Shown here: positions 24,691 to 36,776 of the stretch, piece by piece | Layout of the letters: each line of letters begins with the position of its first letter | Position numbering within the stretch: position 1 is the first letter of the stretch | Origin: Sipunculus nudus | Lineage: Eukaryota; Annelida; Sipuncula; Golfingiida; Sipunculidae | DNA length: 64,000 bases | Assembly (NCBI GenBank): GCA_026874595.1 | Contig: CM049308.1 | Span: 36,638,027-36,702,026, forward strand | Reading direction: 5' to 3' | Translations under genes and position numbers: made by a program | Notes under the pieces: generated by a model | Databases searched by the model: none | What the model was told of the DNA's origin: nothing | The model's input: only the letters and a program-made list of their open reading frames with translations

Positions 24691-26602
24691 TTTTAAGCTC
24701 AGCTGACTGTAAGTAATCTGAGCTATAGCGATCACCCTTTGTCCATTGTTTGGCCGGCCATCTGTCCGTTAACAGGGCACAAATCATAACCACTGGACCT
24801 GTAATCTTCTAACTTGACATCCAGGGAGGTCAATGAAATATCTCCTTTGAAACCTTGAATTAGGTCTGTGTTACCCACATTCTTTGAGCTATTGGGCTCT
24901 GAAGTACCCCCCAGAATAATGAAAAATTTGATACAAAAAGTCCAGTATTTGAACAACAAATGCATTGATCACCATGATTCTTTGCATAAATATTGATCAT
25001 GGAGTGTTTCATCAGTTTCTGCAGGTTGGTGGCACTACCTGCATTCTTTTTAATTTTTTACTTAAAAGATGAAGTCATCTGTTAACAGGGCACAAATCAA
25101 CAACTGGACCTAGAATCTTCTCTCTTGATATGCAGGGAGGTCCATAAAAAGTCTCCTTGGAGTCCTAAAATTTGGTCTTTGTTACCCATATTGTTCAAGC
25201 TATTTGGCTTGAAGTACCCCCCCAGAATAATGGAAAATTTGATGCAAAGGCTCCAGTATCTGAACAACTTATGTATTGATCACCATGATTCTTTGCATGG
25301 ATATTGATCATGGAATGTTTCATCAATTTCTGCAGTCTGGTGGTGCAACCTGTATTTTTTTTATTTTTATGATTTTTTTTCTCTATTTTAGAGACCTCTT
25401 AAGATGCGTTTATCTGTTAACAGGGCACAAATCCTAACCACTGGAACTGGAATCTTCTTACTTGACATCCAGGGAGATCCATGAAAAGTCTTATGCAAAA
25501 CCTGAAATTAGGTCTCTGTTACCCATACCCTCCAAGCTATGGGGCTCAGAATTACCCTCCCCCCCCCCCCTCAAGAATAATTAAAAATATGATATAAAGT
25601 TCCATTATCTGAACAGCTAATGCATTTATCACCATAATTTTTTGCATGCATATTGATCATGGAGTCTTTAATTAGTTCCCACGAACTGGTGTAGGGCTGA
25701 AAGGAGTACTCGAGTCCGGGTAATCCTTACTGAGTACTCGAGTCCAAAAGTTGGACTCGGAGTACTTGTGTATGTACATGCATTTCTGAACATTACTGTA
25801 AATTTACAGGCAGTCTGTAGGCCTATTTATTCATTATTGTCGTCTGACATAGGCCTTAAACATATGCTAATCAAATTAACAGAGGTCTTGTAATGACATA
25901 TATCTATTCCTTTGTTGGTATAAAGTTAAGCTGTCACAAAGTCATATTTTTTTATCTTAACAGCGTTGCCATGGTAACGAGTACTCGAGTCGGAGTCGGG
26001 TAATGCCTATCTGGTACTCGAGTCCAAAATTTTGTACCTGTTTCAGCCCTAGACTGGTGGTGCCACATGGATATCTGTTAACAGGGCACAAATCTTATGA
26101 CTGGACAAAGTTTTTTTAACTTGACATCCTTAAGGTCCATGAAAAGTCTCCAAGGAAACCTGAATTAGGTCTCTCTTACCCATACCATTTGAGCTATGGC
26201 GCTCAAAAGTGCCCTCAAAACAATGAAAAGTTTTAAACAAAGGCAGTGCACAAATCATTACCATTGGACCTAGAATCTTCTGAATTGACATCCAGGGAGG
26301 TCCATGATAAATCTCTATGCAAACTTGAAATTATAGGTGTTTGTAACTCATATTTTCCAATTTATGTGGCATGTTTGAGGACCCCAGAAATAATGCAAAA
26401 TACACACAAATTGCCAGATTCCTAAAGGAATGGGTGAATGGATTGTCCTAAATTTTGGTGTGCTAATGTGTCTTAATGAACTTAAGCTAACTTGCATGAA
26501 TTATGGTGCACCCTCCATTATCTTAATTAGTTTCCTATGCAAGGACATATTGTCAACAAGTCAATCTGGTGAGCGTCATGACCAATGGGTCACTTGTTTT
26601 TT
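24691..26602 (+). mobile_element. HINE/pearl-like element, family A, copy 2
   Basis: Header AGCTCAGCTGAC...GTAATCTGAGCT at about 24696 is followed by a CCATCTGTCCGTT tract. Core units begin at 24768, 25081, 25416 and 26077, with a partial one near 26245. The units match copy 1 (GGCACAAATC, CTGGACC, AATCTTC, CAGGGAGGTCCATGA). The tail reads GAGCGTCATGACCAATGGGTCA at 26572-26593, with one change in the palindrome, then CTTGTTTTTT. A hAT MITE sits inside it. The interval from 25416 to 26077 shrinks to about 293 bp once the MITE and its duplication are removed, close to the native period. Confidence 0.75.
25692..26051. mobile_element. 360 bp hAT-type MITE with 8 bp target duplication
   Basis: Perfect 11 bp terminal inverted repeats TAGGGCTGAAA (25692-25702) and TTTCAGCCCTA (26041-26051). 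The flanks are aactggtg (25684-25691) and gactggtg (26052-26059), an 8 bp duplication with one mismatch, which is the hAT signature. Subterminal regions carry several copies of GTACTCGAGTC and its partial complements on both sides. There is no coding capacity, so it depends on a hAT transposase elsewhere. It is inserted in a core unit of a family A element. Confidence 0.9.
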
Positions 26603-27599
26603 CAAATGACGCTAGCTAGGTTAGGAAGTTTGATCTACAAAAATGAACCCCTTTAAGTTTGTAAACAATAATGCAAAAAAAGTTTGTGAGTTAATTCATG
26701 AACCATGTGAGGAACTTCTTACCCTGCATTCAGTTTATGAGGAACTCCTCACTGAGCATTCAATGTAACAAAGTGCAAACTGTCGCCAATAAATGCTCAC
26801 TGGGCAGGGCATGATGTGATGTCTGTCCACTTCAGAGGGTTTTAAATATGCACTGGATAAGCTGGTGGGGCCTGAACATTTTTCTGTTGTCCAGGATAGT
26901 GAGTTGTCTCCTTTACTGGGTTTACATTAAACATAATTTACAGGGAAATTAAAGGGACTGAGATTTAATGTTGATCTGCATTAGTGAGTTGTCCACCTTA
27001 TTGATTTGTCCACATGATGGAGTTTCACTGTACTTGACCACAAAGGAGCCAGTTTTTAATTCCTTTAACCTACCTTATCTGAAGAACCAATTGAGCAATA
27101 GCTGTGAATATTTTACTGAAGATTGGTTCCTGAGAACTGGGCCATGAGAGTGCTATTTGAGTAACTACTAGTGGTGTGCCGATAGATCAATTAAATCAAT
27201 GATTGGTTGTTTTCTTTCAATACTGATTAAATCAATTGCATTTTTGCATAATCGATTAAAAAATGGTTATGCATGCACATGCAAAGAATCGAATCCTGTC
27301 AGAGAGATACGAGTAACAAACGGCATCAAAATTTAACAGCCAACAATTGTTCAACAGCAAGTCCACCTTGGATGTGGGGAGATTGATGGTTTCATAATGA
27401 ATAATGTTACACTGATGTACATGTCACACTTTTTACTGGGATCAGTATTTTGGGTACTAGTATACATCAGATTTCAAGGGAATATAGAAATTACATAAAT
27501 TAATCTCTTAATAATCAATTATTTTTAATTTTCAGTCATTGATTATGAATTTAAAACCAGTCCTACCACTGGTACCCATATGATCCAAGTCACCTGTGG
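26603..27599. other. Non-coding stretch, possible hAT-like remnant
   Basis: From about 27171 (TAGTGGTGTGCCGATAGATC) to about 27573 (CCTACCACT) the sequence has weak inverted ends of hAT type, but no matching 8 bp flanks. Otherwise nothing was recognised. Confidence 0.35.
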
Positions 27600-30077
27600 T
27601 TTTTAGCTCAGCTGACTACAAGTCATCTGAGCTACAGTCATGGTCCATTAATTGTTCGTCTTTATGTCCGTCCTTCCTGTAGACTAGCACATTTTGTATT
27701 GTTAGACCTACGAATCCAAAATTTGGCCTACTTTTAGATGTCTACAAGATCTCCTACCAAACCCAAAACTGGGTCACTGTGACCTTGTTCCTTCAAGATA
27801 TTAAGGAAAAACCTCAATTTTTTATTAGAAATCTATTTTCACACTTCAGGACTGCCTAATATCAAAACCACTCATCTGGTTTTCTTCATATTTACCATAA
27901 ATATTCCTATATATAGTTCCTATGTACATACCAGAAATTAAGACAGTATTATTTAATTTAAAAAAGTTATGGGCCCAAACATAATGGACTTTGTAAAAAA
28001 ATCAGGAAAGATATTTGGTCACTTAAGACCAAAAGTGTTAAAGGTAGGGACTTTTTTTCAGTAATACAACTTTAATTGATCAAAATTTAATTGTATACCA
28101 AAAATTAGATCAAAATCTGTTAAATTTTTTAAAATATTGGCAAAAATATAAAATTGGTACCTTAAATTTTGCCCAAGTTTGACCATGGCACGTTTTTTTC
28201 CTGTAAGTACTGTGGAGTTAATTTTCACAACATGTTTTTGTTAGCATTTTGTCTGGTAACACCAAAAATTTGAAACCAGTTGATCAAAAACTGTAGATTT
28301 TATTCAAGTTTTCAAGCACCATGTCACATATTGTTTACATCAAGCTAGTGTTATGCAGTTTGCTAGAGCTCAGCTCCCCAGCTTCAGCTCTAAGTTCCTT
28401 AAATTTGGCATACACTTAGATGTCTTCAAAATCCCCTACCATGCCAAGAATTTGATCACTAGGACTTAATTCCTTCGAAATGTTAATGAAAAACTTCGTT
28501 TTTCCATTAAAGACCCATTGTTACACTGTAAGACTGCCCAATAGCAAAACCGCTGATCTGACTTTGATATATAATATACATATTTTTCTATACATTTGCT
28601 ATGCACATGCCAGAAATGATGTCAGTATTGCATAATTGTTTTTAAGTTATGGGCCCAAACATAATGCACTTTTTAAAAAAATCAAGAAATATATTTACTC
28701 CCTTAACAAGAGGATTGCTGAAGCTAGAGATTTTTTGTCAGGGAAGTAACATTATTTAATCAAGATTCAATTGAATACCAAAAATTAGTTCTGAATTTTT
28801 CAAATTTTATAAGTAATTAGTATAAATATAAAATTAGTACCTTAAATTTTGCCCAACTTTGACCATGGCACGTTTGTTTCCTGAGAGCACTGTTGATATA
28901 ATTTTCATATCATGCACACATAAGGATTTCATCTTTGTAGTTTAGAAAGCTGAAAGAAATTGGCCAAATATTGTAGCTTTTATTAATGTTTTTATGAGAC
29001 CATGTCAGACCCAGGCTCAATCCAGCACCTCTTCAGTCACCTGTATGTTGACCTTGTTGACCTTTCATCAGATTATGCATGCTTGAGCGAAGCATACACT
29101 GGGGCAGCCAGGCAGCTAATGCCCAGCCACAGTTGATCCAGGTGTCCAACCCAACTGATCTAGTAGTTGTTTTGAAAAACAACATAACAATAAACACTAT
29201 GCAGTCACCTATGGTATTTTTCAGTTAAATTTTAATGATAAAAAAAAAAATCATATTATTCATTACTAATCATTAGGGATCACATGAAGGAAATTAATGA
29301 TAGACAAAGATGCATTTGATAATATTTATCTAGATTCCTACTGTGTCTAGTGTGTAGATTGGTGTGAAAGTAGTCCAAAGTGAATATATTACATTTATGT
29401 TTTTTTAATATAAATAAAAGCCATAAAACCAGGTACTTATGATCATTATTTAAATTTGTGAATTTTGTATATTCTGGATTCTCAACATCATTGTTTGGCT
29501 AAAACTGAATAAATACTAGACATTGTGCAAATGCTTTGCAAATGTATTTGAATACGAATATGAATATGTACTGCATTAAAAAATTTTATTGCATAAGAAT
29601 GGGAATTCAGGTAAAAATGAAAGTATTTGTATACCAGTGCAGATTTTTTCAAAATGTATTCATGAATGCATTCATGAATATATTCTATAAAATTATTTCA
29701 ATAATCATTTTAGTTATATTTTATTTTAAAAAATCATATGATTTTCTTATTTTTTTTAAAATAAAAATTATATTGGCACAATATTTGTTATTAAATTTTA
29801 ATAAATAGTTACTCTTTTATTATATGTGCTGCTTATAAGTTATATGGCCAAGTCAAAATCTGTGTGACAATAGCACTCCATTTGTTAATAAAATAGATGA
29901 AATCAATCCTCTTCCCTGTCTCCAAAGATACTATCAAAATCATACATAAGCTAAACACCAACAACTCATAATAAAGCTTATATTTATTACTACACAAAAC
30001 CAGCATGTGCCTCTTTCCCAAATCATATTTTTTATCATATATATCAGCTGAGCACCATGACCCATGGGTCCCTTGTT
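27600..30077 (+). mobile_element. HINE/pearl-like element, family C, copy 1
   Basis: The header TTTTAGCTCAGCTGAC (from 27601) pairs with GTCATCTGAGCT, followed by a GTCCGTCCTTCC tract. The core has two diverged units about 672 bp apart: CAGGACTGCC.AATA.CAAAACC at about 27847 and 28520, and CCTGTAAG/CCTGAGAG.ACTGTTGA near 28199 and 28880. The tail has CAGCTGAGC (30045-30053), the inverted copy of the header start, and GACCCATGGGTC (30059-30070) before CCTTGTT. A second tail follows downstream. Confidence 0.7.
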
Positions 30078-31040
30078 CAAATTGAAAAAAAAAATAAAGT
30101 TTATAAAAAAAAAATATAAATACATCTGTGTGCATAATGTGATGTTACCTGACCAAATGAGCTAGAACTGTTGATGCAATTTAGAATTGTGAATCAACTT
30201 AAATATTCAGATATATATATGTTATTATGTTTTACCGTTAATGTATAGTAAAATTTATAAACTTGAAAAAAAAATGACGTAATAAAAAATGTTCTAATGC
30301 AAATATTTGTTTATTATTTTCCTGCCTCAGTAGAAAGGGAATTGAAGTGATTTGCTTTGTTTTCCATCCATCCGCCTGTTTTTAAATATTTAATATTTAT
30401 GAATAAACTTTTTTTCCTGTAAGCACAGTTGAATTAATATTCATCTCCTGTATGTATATGCAAGCGTGTTGTAACTCCCATCATTCCTACCCTCCCCCCC
30501 CCCCCCCCACCTCGCCTTTGAGTCTTTGCACCTGAGCACTGGGGACAATATTTTTATTGCAACTGCATAAATTGATTAAATAAAAAAAATATATACACGT
30601 GTTATAACTCCTATCATTATCAACCCCCACCCCCACCATCAAGTCCTTCCAACAGTGGAGTGGGAACATTATGCCAACTGTATACATTGTTACAAAATGA
30701 AAAATAAATTTGGTTTAATGAAAAAGAAGATCTGATTGGAAAAATGTGTTAACTGATGAACTGTCAACAGCTGATCAAAAAGCCAACCAATAATCATGGT
30801 AATAGTATAGATCCTGTATGTATTCACAAACTGCTTATGTACATGCTTCAGTTTCAACATAAGGAAACACATGGTCAGATCACAAAATATTATTTGCAAC
30901 AATTTCTTCAATTATATCAACCAACCATGGCCTATATTACCTCTTCTTCTCAGACCTTATCTCCATTTGATATTATTTTACATTTTAACCTTTAAGGTAA
31001 ACTTCAGCTGAGCACAGTGACCCATGGGGTCCTTGTTTTT
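30078..31040 (+). mobile_element. Second 3' segment and tail of a family C element
   Basis: This segment matches the distal part of the 38777-40476 element: ACATCTGTGTGCAT.ATGTGAT, GAATCAACTT, TTATTTTCCTGCCTCAG and a long C tract near 30494. It ends with its own CAGCTGAGCACAGTGACCCA (31004-31023) and palindrome. It directly follows another complete tail at 30045-30077, so two 3' ends lie in series. Confidence 0.6.
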
Positions 31041-32871
31041 ATTCCATTTCAGTTTTTTTAATTAATTTTTACTTGACATATGCCACTGTTATATAATATT
31101 AAATCTTGAATAAGTAGTTCAGTACACTGGTTTAAGGAAAAAAATATCATGAAGATTGGCAGTGATTTATGATAGTGCAAATTAATACAGCTGTCACAAG
31201 AGAAGTCAGCGAGGTTATTTTTCTGGCAAAGGAAACGCATCTTTGAAAGTGGAACTGAAACACAAGGTGATACCTGGATACTTGGACTTTGTCAACTTTA
31301 GAGCATATTAGAGCAGTCTTCCTTGTCTGAAGTCCCACTCAGTAAACCTTATGTATATTTTTGAGAAAGAAAATGTATGATGAACTATCAGCCCAGTCTA
31401 TGACCAAAGAAGAGTTATTCTGTATGTTTGTTAGTGGTGCTTTTGTGTTTCTGGCACTTGCTTGGTGATGATCAGCAGACCATTGAGAACACAGGAGCTG
31501 GCAAGACAAAATATAAAGAGAGTCATAAACACAACCCCAGTATCTTGTTTAACCTGCCTGCAGTCTGACCAGGTCTCCATTGATGGGAATGCTCCACCAT
31601 GAGTAAGCAACAGGGAAATAGTTGGCTTAATGGTGAAGCCAGTCAGCTGGAAGGTTTAAAGAGCAGCCTCCAGCAAAGTCCTGTTGTCAAGGTTGTCACA
31701 GTCAATATGCAAATGAAGGGGCCCAAGACATGGGCAGCCAAATTAGAATCTTCTAATTCCCAGACTACTGAATAAGTAAACGTTAAACATGAAAACTGGA
31801 CCCTCCGGACTGGTTTCTGAAATCTTTCTACTTGTTCTGCTGAAATACTATTTCCTGTGTCATCAGTATATCTCACATAGCAGTTCATTCAAGGTTTGTC
31901 TGAATGATCGGCAGCCAGCAAATTGTTAATTTTGTTGTGTATATATATCTTGATAGAGGTGCTTTCTGGTAATCAGATAAATAATCAGGAAGGTCTGAGA
32001 CTTCCTTCTTGCTCTCTTAATCTGTCTCTGTGTCACTTCTTGATTGGTGTTGCAAAGTCTCAGGTCTTGCTCAGCATGCAGACTCTACTTCTCATGTTGC
32101 TGTACAGTATGAATTAAGCCAGGAGTGGATTGAATTTCTAAAATCACAACCTCATGTATATATATGTAATAAATCATGTTCATAAAAAGAATATTTCAAA
32201 AGGTTATCATCCATCAAATATTTATTTCAGAAGATATTTTGTTAGTTGATGAAATATTATATCTGAAATGTAATTTTGGTTAAAACTGTCAATAAGTATA
32301 TCTAAAATGTAATATGGTTAAAACTGTGACAGGTTCGCATGTTTCTTTAAAACAAATGTCTATATAAAATACAGAAATATATTATACGATAGGCTCTAAT
32401 TATGCACATGATACAGGTTCACAGTCAACTCGCAAAAGCTCAAATTTGTGCTTTCAAGGATAGAAATTTGTGGCATGTTCTATATAACCAAAAATTAAAA
32501 TGTGCACAGTCATAATTATTTTACATTATTTAGGGCATTATATCTAGATTTTCATTAGTGAACCATTATGAAGCAGAGGCCTGCCAAGTCAGTTTATAAA
32601 TGAGTAACTCATGTTTTTTTATGATTTGCTAAAAATGACACTGATTACTCTTTTTTTCGCAGCACTTTTTTCACTCTTTTTTCAGTAAAAGAATTCAGGG
32701 GTATACTATTTCCCTCCTGCTATAACAAACCAGTTATAACAAGAAAGTGACACTTTGCAAATTTTATTTATGCACATTCATTTCCAACATGTTACACATC
32801 AGTATTTGTAAAGTGCCCTTAATTCTCTTCATGCAGGGGATGTACATCATGCATGTTTTGGACTTTTTGAG

Positions 32872-32874
<3 letters not shown>
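31041..32874. other. Non-coding stretch
   Basis: No gene was recognised. A short direct repeat, ATCT.AAATGTAAT..GGTTAA, occurs near 32261 and 32300. The minus frame at 31643-31888 has no recognisable domain. Confidence 0.45.

Positions 32875-32938
<64 letters not shown>
32875..32938. repeat. (AT)n(AC)n microsatellite
   Basis: An AT run of about 50 bp passes into an AC run of about 13 bp. Confidence 0.95.
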
Positions 32939-34740
32939 GTATGTAGTATGAGAAGCACATCTTTGTTCAGTCTGTGGGTATTGTCATTAATTTTAACCCT
33001 TTTTTCACATATATTTCAAAATAGGCCTCTCTTTTTTATCCAGAGCACTTGTGTCTTTTTACTCTTTTTTTTTCAGTTATTTACATTTGGCAGGCATGAA
33101 GCATTTTTTAAATTACATATTTTACATCATTGTAATTCTTTGTTCATTCTTTATCAATTTCAAAAGTTTTGTAGTCAAATGTAGTTTAAATGTATAATAC
33201 TAACAATTACACATTAGCATGAAACCTAGGTTATTATCATCATCATACTTCAGTCATATAAAAAAATGACATCATTTATGTAGTTAGAAAGAAGATTTTG
33301 TAAATGTAATCTAAGCCATTATTTATTTTTAAAAACATAACTGATGTATCCTTTTATAGTTTTCTATTTGAAAGATCACAATGTACCTGTTACTCTTTAG
33401 TATGATTTGATTTTAGATTTCAGAGAATTCTGAAATTCTTTATATTCATAGTCGTTCACTTTTCATGGATATTTTGATTACTTTTCATTGTATCTCTATC
33501 AAATTGTCAACAGGTTGTATTGAGGGGGTTTCTTTTAGTTAATGAAAATCTTTAGATCTGAGAAAAAATATATGGTTTGTATCACCTCAGAAATTCTAAC
33601 TTAAAAGAGATTGTTTTAGGTGTTGGTCTGTGTGGTTCTAAATGGACATCCAAGCAGGAAAGGATTAGAATTTATGAACATCATATAGTAAAACAGGGTT
33701 ATTCCGACTCAGTCATCCGGGAGTGTTTACAAAGACAGATTCACAGGTGTTGGATTTCAGTAGCTTTCATCAACATTTATTAACCATTAGCAGCTATAGA
33801 GAGCTGTTTCCAGCACAACAGTGGTTCTGTTGTCCGATTCACTTCAATTTGTCCTCTCAAGTCACATTGATTACTGGCTTTGATCAGTGGAGAAATGTTA
33901 TTGATCAAGTATTAAGGCTATATTCTGAGCTCCGGTTGAAGGTCCCTAAATATAGATTCTCATAGGGTACATAAGGAGTGCAACAAAGTTTCCTGTTTCC
34001 TGCTGTGAGGTTTGTAACTATGATAATTGCATTTATAGATACTGAGATTTGAATGAGAACTTGAGGTATTGGACAAAAACTTTTAAAATAAAGAAAACAT
34101 ATGTTATATATAATGCAGAATTATTCTACAGTATAACAGGAGATAAAAAAACGGCAATTTATAGTTGCTTGATGATTACCAAAGTACATAAGCTTTACAA
34201 AAGGAAAAGTATATATGTGTTGTAGGTAGAATATTGTCCACTGGAATTTGAAATATTTTTCTTCAGATCTTTAACTACTTTCCTGTGCATTTTGTTTGAT
34301 CATGTGATAGCCCAATTTCTTTTTTTGTATATATATGGACATTTTGTTTGGATACTCTTCAATGTAAAAATGTTCAATTTTATTTTTGAAAATCATTTTC
34401 TCTGCGCATAATTTTGTCAGGTGCTTGTGTCAGGAAATAGCACGAGATAGCACTTGTGAAATACTATAAAAAGCTTTGTTTGTTCAAAATAGAATCATTC
34501 CATTTTAGGTAAGCTCCCATCAAGGTATATATACATCATTTGGGGCATAACATGTTTTTCCTAATTCATGAAATGGGCAAAATTACTAAATTCTGCTTGC
34601 CCATTTTATGAAATTTGCAATGTAACTACCGGGAATATATTTCTTTGTTCTGGAAGGTATATGAAGGACTGTTTGAAGGATCCTTGTGAGACACTGCACC
34701 CATAAATACCAAGGGGGGTGTGCTCTACATTCTGTTATTA
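32939..34740. other. Non-coding stretch
   Basis: AT-rich. Open frames at 33577-33783 and 33723-33965 lie in a slightly more balanced patch but match nothing I recognise and have no convincing splice boundaries. Confidence 0.4.
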
Positions 34741-36776
34741 TTGTATCCCCAGACAAAGTCGGGGGATACTATGTTTTCATAGTACTACGCCGCCGCCGCC
34801 GCATATAAATCTTGTTGGCGCGATAACCCAAAAAATATTTCACGGAACTTTATCAAACTTGGTATATGTATAGATATGGGTAAGAGGACGATGCCTATTT
34901 AAAATGAGGTCATGACCTTTACAAGGAGAGTGACCCTGACCTTGAATAGGTCCAATTTTGGGGAAAATCACACAAATTCTTTAATATCTCAAGAAATCTT
35001 GCATGGATTTATCCCAAAATCAAGTTGATGGAAGATCATGGATAAGGTTGTCATGTTCCAGAAAATGGTGGCGCCACCTATTATTCTTTACTTGTTTTCA
35101 TGCCGTTTAATACCCCCAAAATTGCCACCTTACAGTACTGTGAGCATTATAAGTCAAAAACTAATGGACAGATTTCTTTTATATTATGCATATACATAGG
35201 TATGGGTTATTGGATGATGTTTATTTAAATTGGGGTCATGACCTTTCCTATGATAGTGGCCTTGACCTTGAATATTGCCATATATGGTGAAAATCACACA
35301 CCTCTTATGATATCTCCAGTGTTGATAGCCATATGGATTTCAAACATGACTTATGTATGGCCCACCACTAAAGTAAGAACCCTATAGGTTCTAGGGTCAT
35401 GAGGTCAAAGGTCAAGGTCACTGGACTGGCATTTTAAAAGATACTATGGATGCATTTTAAGCCAAACTTTCATCCCAGGTCTTCCATCTTGAATATATAG
35501 CTCACTTGCCAATAGTGGATGATCCATATAAATTTTGGGGTCACAAGGTCAAAGGTCAAGGCCACAGGAGCTATCTGTCCAAAAATTAGTTTCTGGATGA
35601 TAATTCCTGCTTTTATTGATGTATTGATTTCAAATTTGACCTATATATGTCCCATTGAAAAAGCAAAACTCCAATTGATTTTGGGGTCATGAGGTCAAAG
35701 GTCAAGGTCACAGGACACATCTTTAAAAAGATTGTGGATGCATTCTCAGCCAAACATTTCATCTCAGACCTTTCATCTTGCACATATAAGTCATCTGCCA
35801 ATAGAGGAAGACCCCTATCAATTTTGAGGTCACAAGGTCAAAGGTGAAGGTCACAGGAGCCATTTGTCCAAAAATTAGTTTCTGGATGATAATTCCTTCT
35901 TTTATTGATGTATGGATTTCAAACTTGACTTGTATTTGACCCATTGGAAAAGCAAGACCCGAATTGATTTTGGGGTCATGAGGTCAAAGGTCAAGGTCAC
36001 AGGACACATCTTTATAAAGATTGTGGATGCATTTTCAGCCAAACAATTCATCTCAGATCTTTCATCTTGCACATATAGTTCACCTGCCAAGAGTGAAAAA
36101 CCCCTATCAATTTTGAGGTCACAAGGTCAAAGGTGAAGGTCACAGGAGCCATCTGTCCAAAAATTAGTTTCTGGATGATAATTCCTGCTTTTATTGATGT
36201 ATGGTTTTCAAACTTGACTTGTATATGTCCCATTGGAAAAGCAAGACCAAAATTAATTTTGGGGTCATGAGGTCAAAGGTCAAGATCACAGGACACATCT
36301 TTAAAAAGATGTGGATGCATTTTCAGCCAAACATTTCATCTCAGATCTTCCATCTTGCACATATAGTTCTCCTACCAAGAGAGGAAGAAAACTATCAATT
36401 TAAGGTCACAAGGTCAAAGGTGAAGGTCACAGGAGCCACCTGTAAAAAAAAATTAGTTTCTGGATGATCATTCCTGCTTTATTGATGTATAGATTTCAAA
36501 CTTGACTTGCATATGTCCCATTGGAAAAGCAAGACCCAAATTGATTTTGGGGTCATGAGGTCAAAGATCAAGGTCACAGGACACATCTTTCAAAAGGTCA
36601 AGGTCACAGGACCAACATCTTCAACAAGATTGTGGATTGTTAGATGGAAGAAACAATAAATATGCCAAGTGTCAGTATATGCTGCTAAAAATGGGGGTCT
36701 GTTCTTAAAGGGGGGGGGGGGCCTACTATGTCTGGGGATACTCTGGCACCTGCGGTGCCAAGAAATGTCTAGTTTT
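34741..36776 (+). mobile_element. HINE-like element, family E (five ~289 bp units)
   Basis: The left end TATCCCCAGAC (34744-34754) forms a hairpin with GGGGGATA just downstream and is repeated in inverted form at the right end (GTCTGGGGATA, 36730-36740). A hairpin with 7 bp stem follows at 36744-36760 (TGGCACC / GGTGCCA, 3-base loop) before a T-rich end. A CCG trinucleotide run is in the header near 34789. Core units start GGGTCATGAGGTCAAAGGTC at about 35394, 35683, 35972, 36261 and 36549, spacing 288-289. The end sequences differ from families A-D but the arrangement of subterminal inverted repeats and 3' hairpin is the same. Minus-strand open frames inside are by-products of the repeat. Confidence 0.75.
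35394..36610 (+). promoter_or_regulatory. Array of AGGTCA half-sites (possible nuclear-receptor sites)
   Basis: Three adjoining AGGTCA copies occur at 35402-35420, 35692-35710 and 35981-35999: two spaced by one A (a DR1) with the third directly attached. Near-copies occur mid-unit, for example near 35548, 35838, 36126 and 36415. DR1 is the known binding arrangement for HNF4- and RXR-type receptors, and TCAAGGTCA is an extended single-receptor site. That these bind anything in vivo is inference. Confidence 0.4.

Noticed and set aside
27171-27575. Possible hAT-like MITE with TAGTGGTGTG and CCTACCACT ends
   Set aside because: Ends pair poorly and the flanking 8 bp do not match, so only noted as a remnant.
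33577-33965. Two overlapping open frames of 68 and 80 residues
   Set aside because: No domain, no clear splice boundaries and no repeat or homologue in the window.
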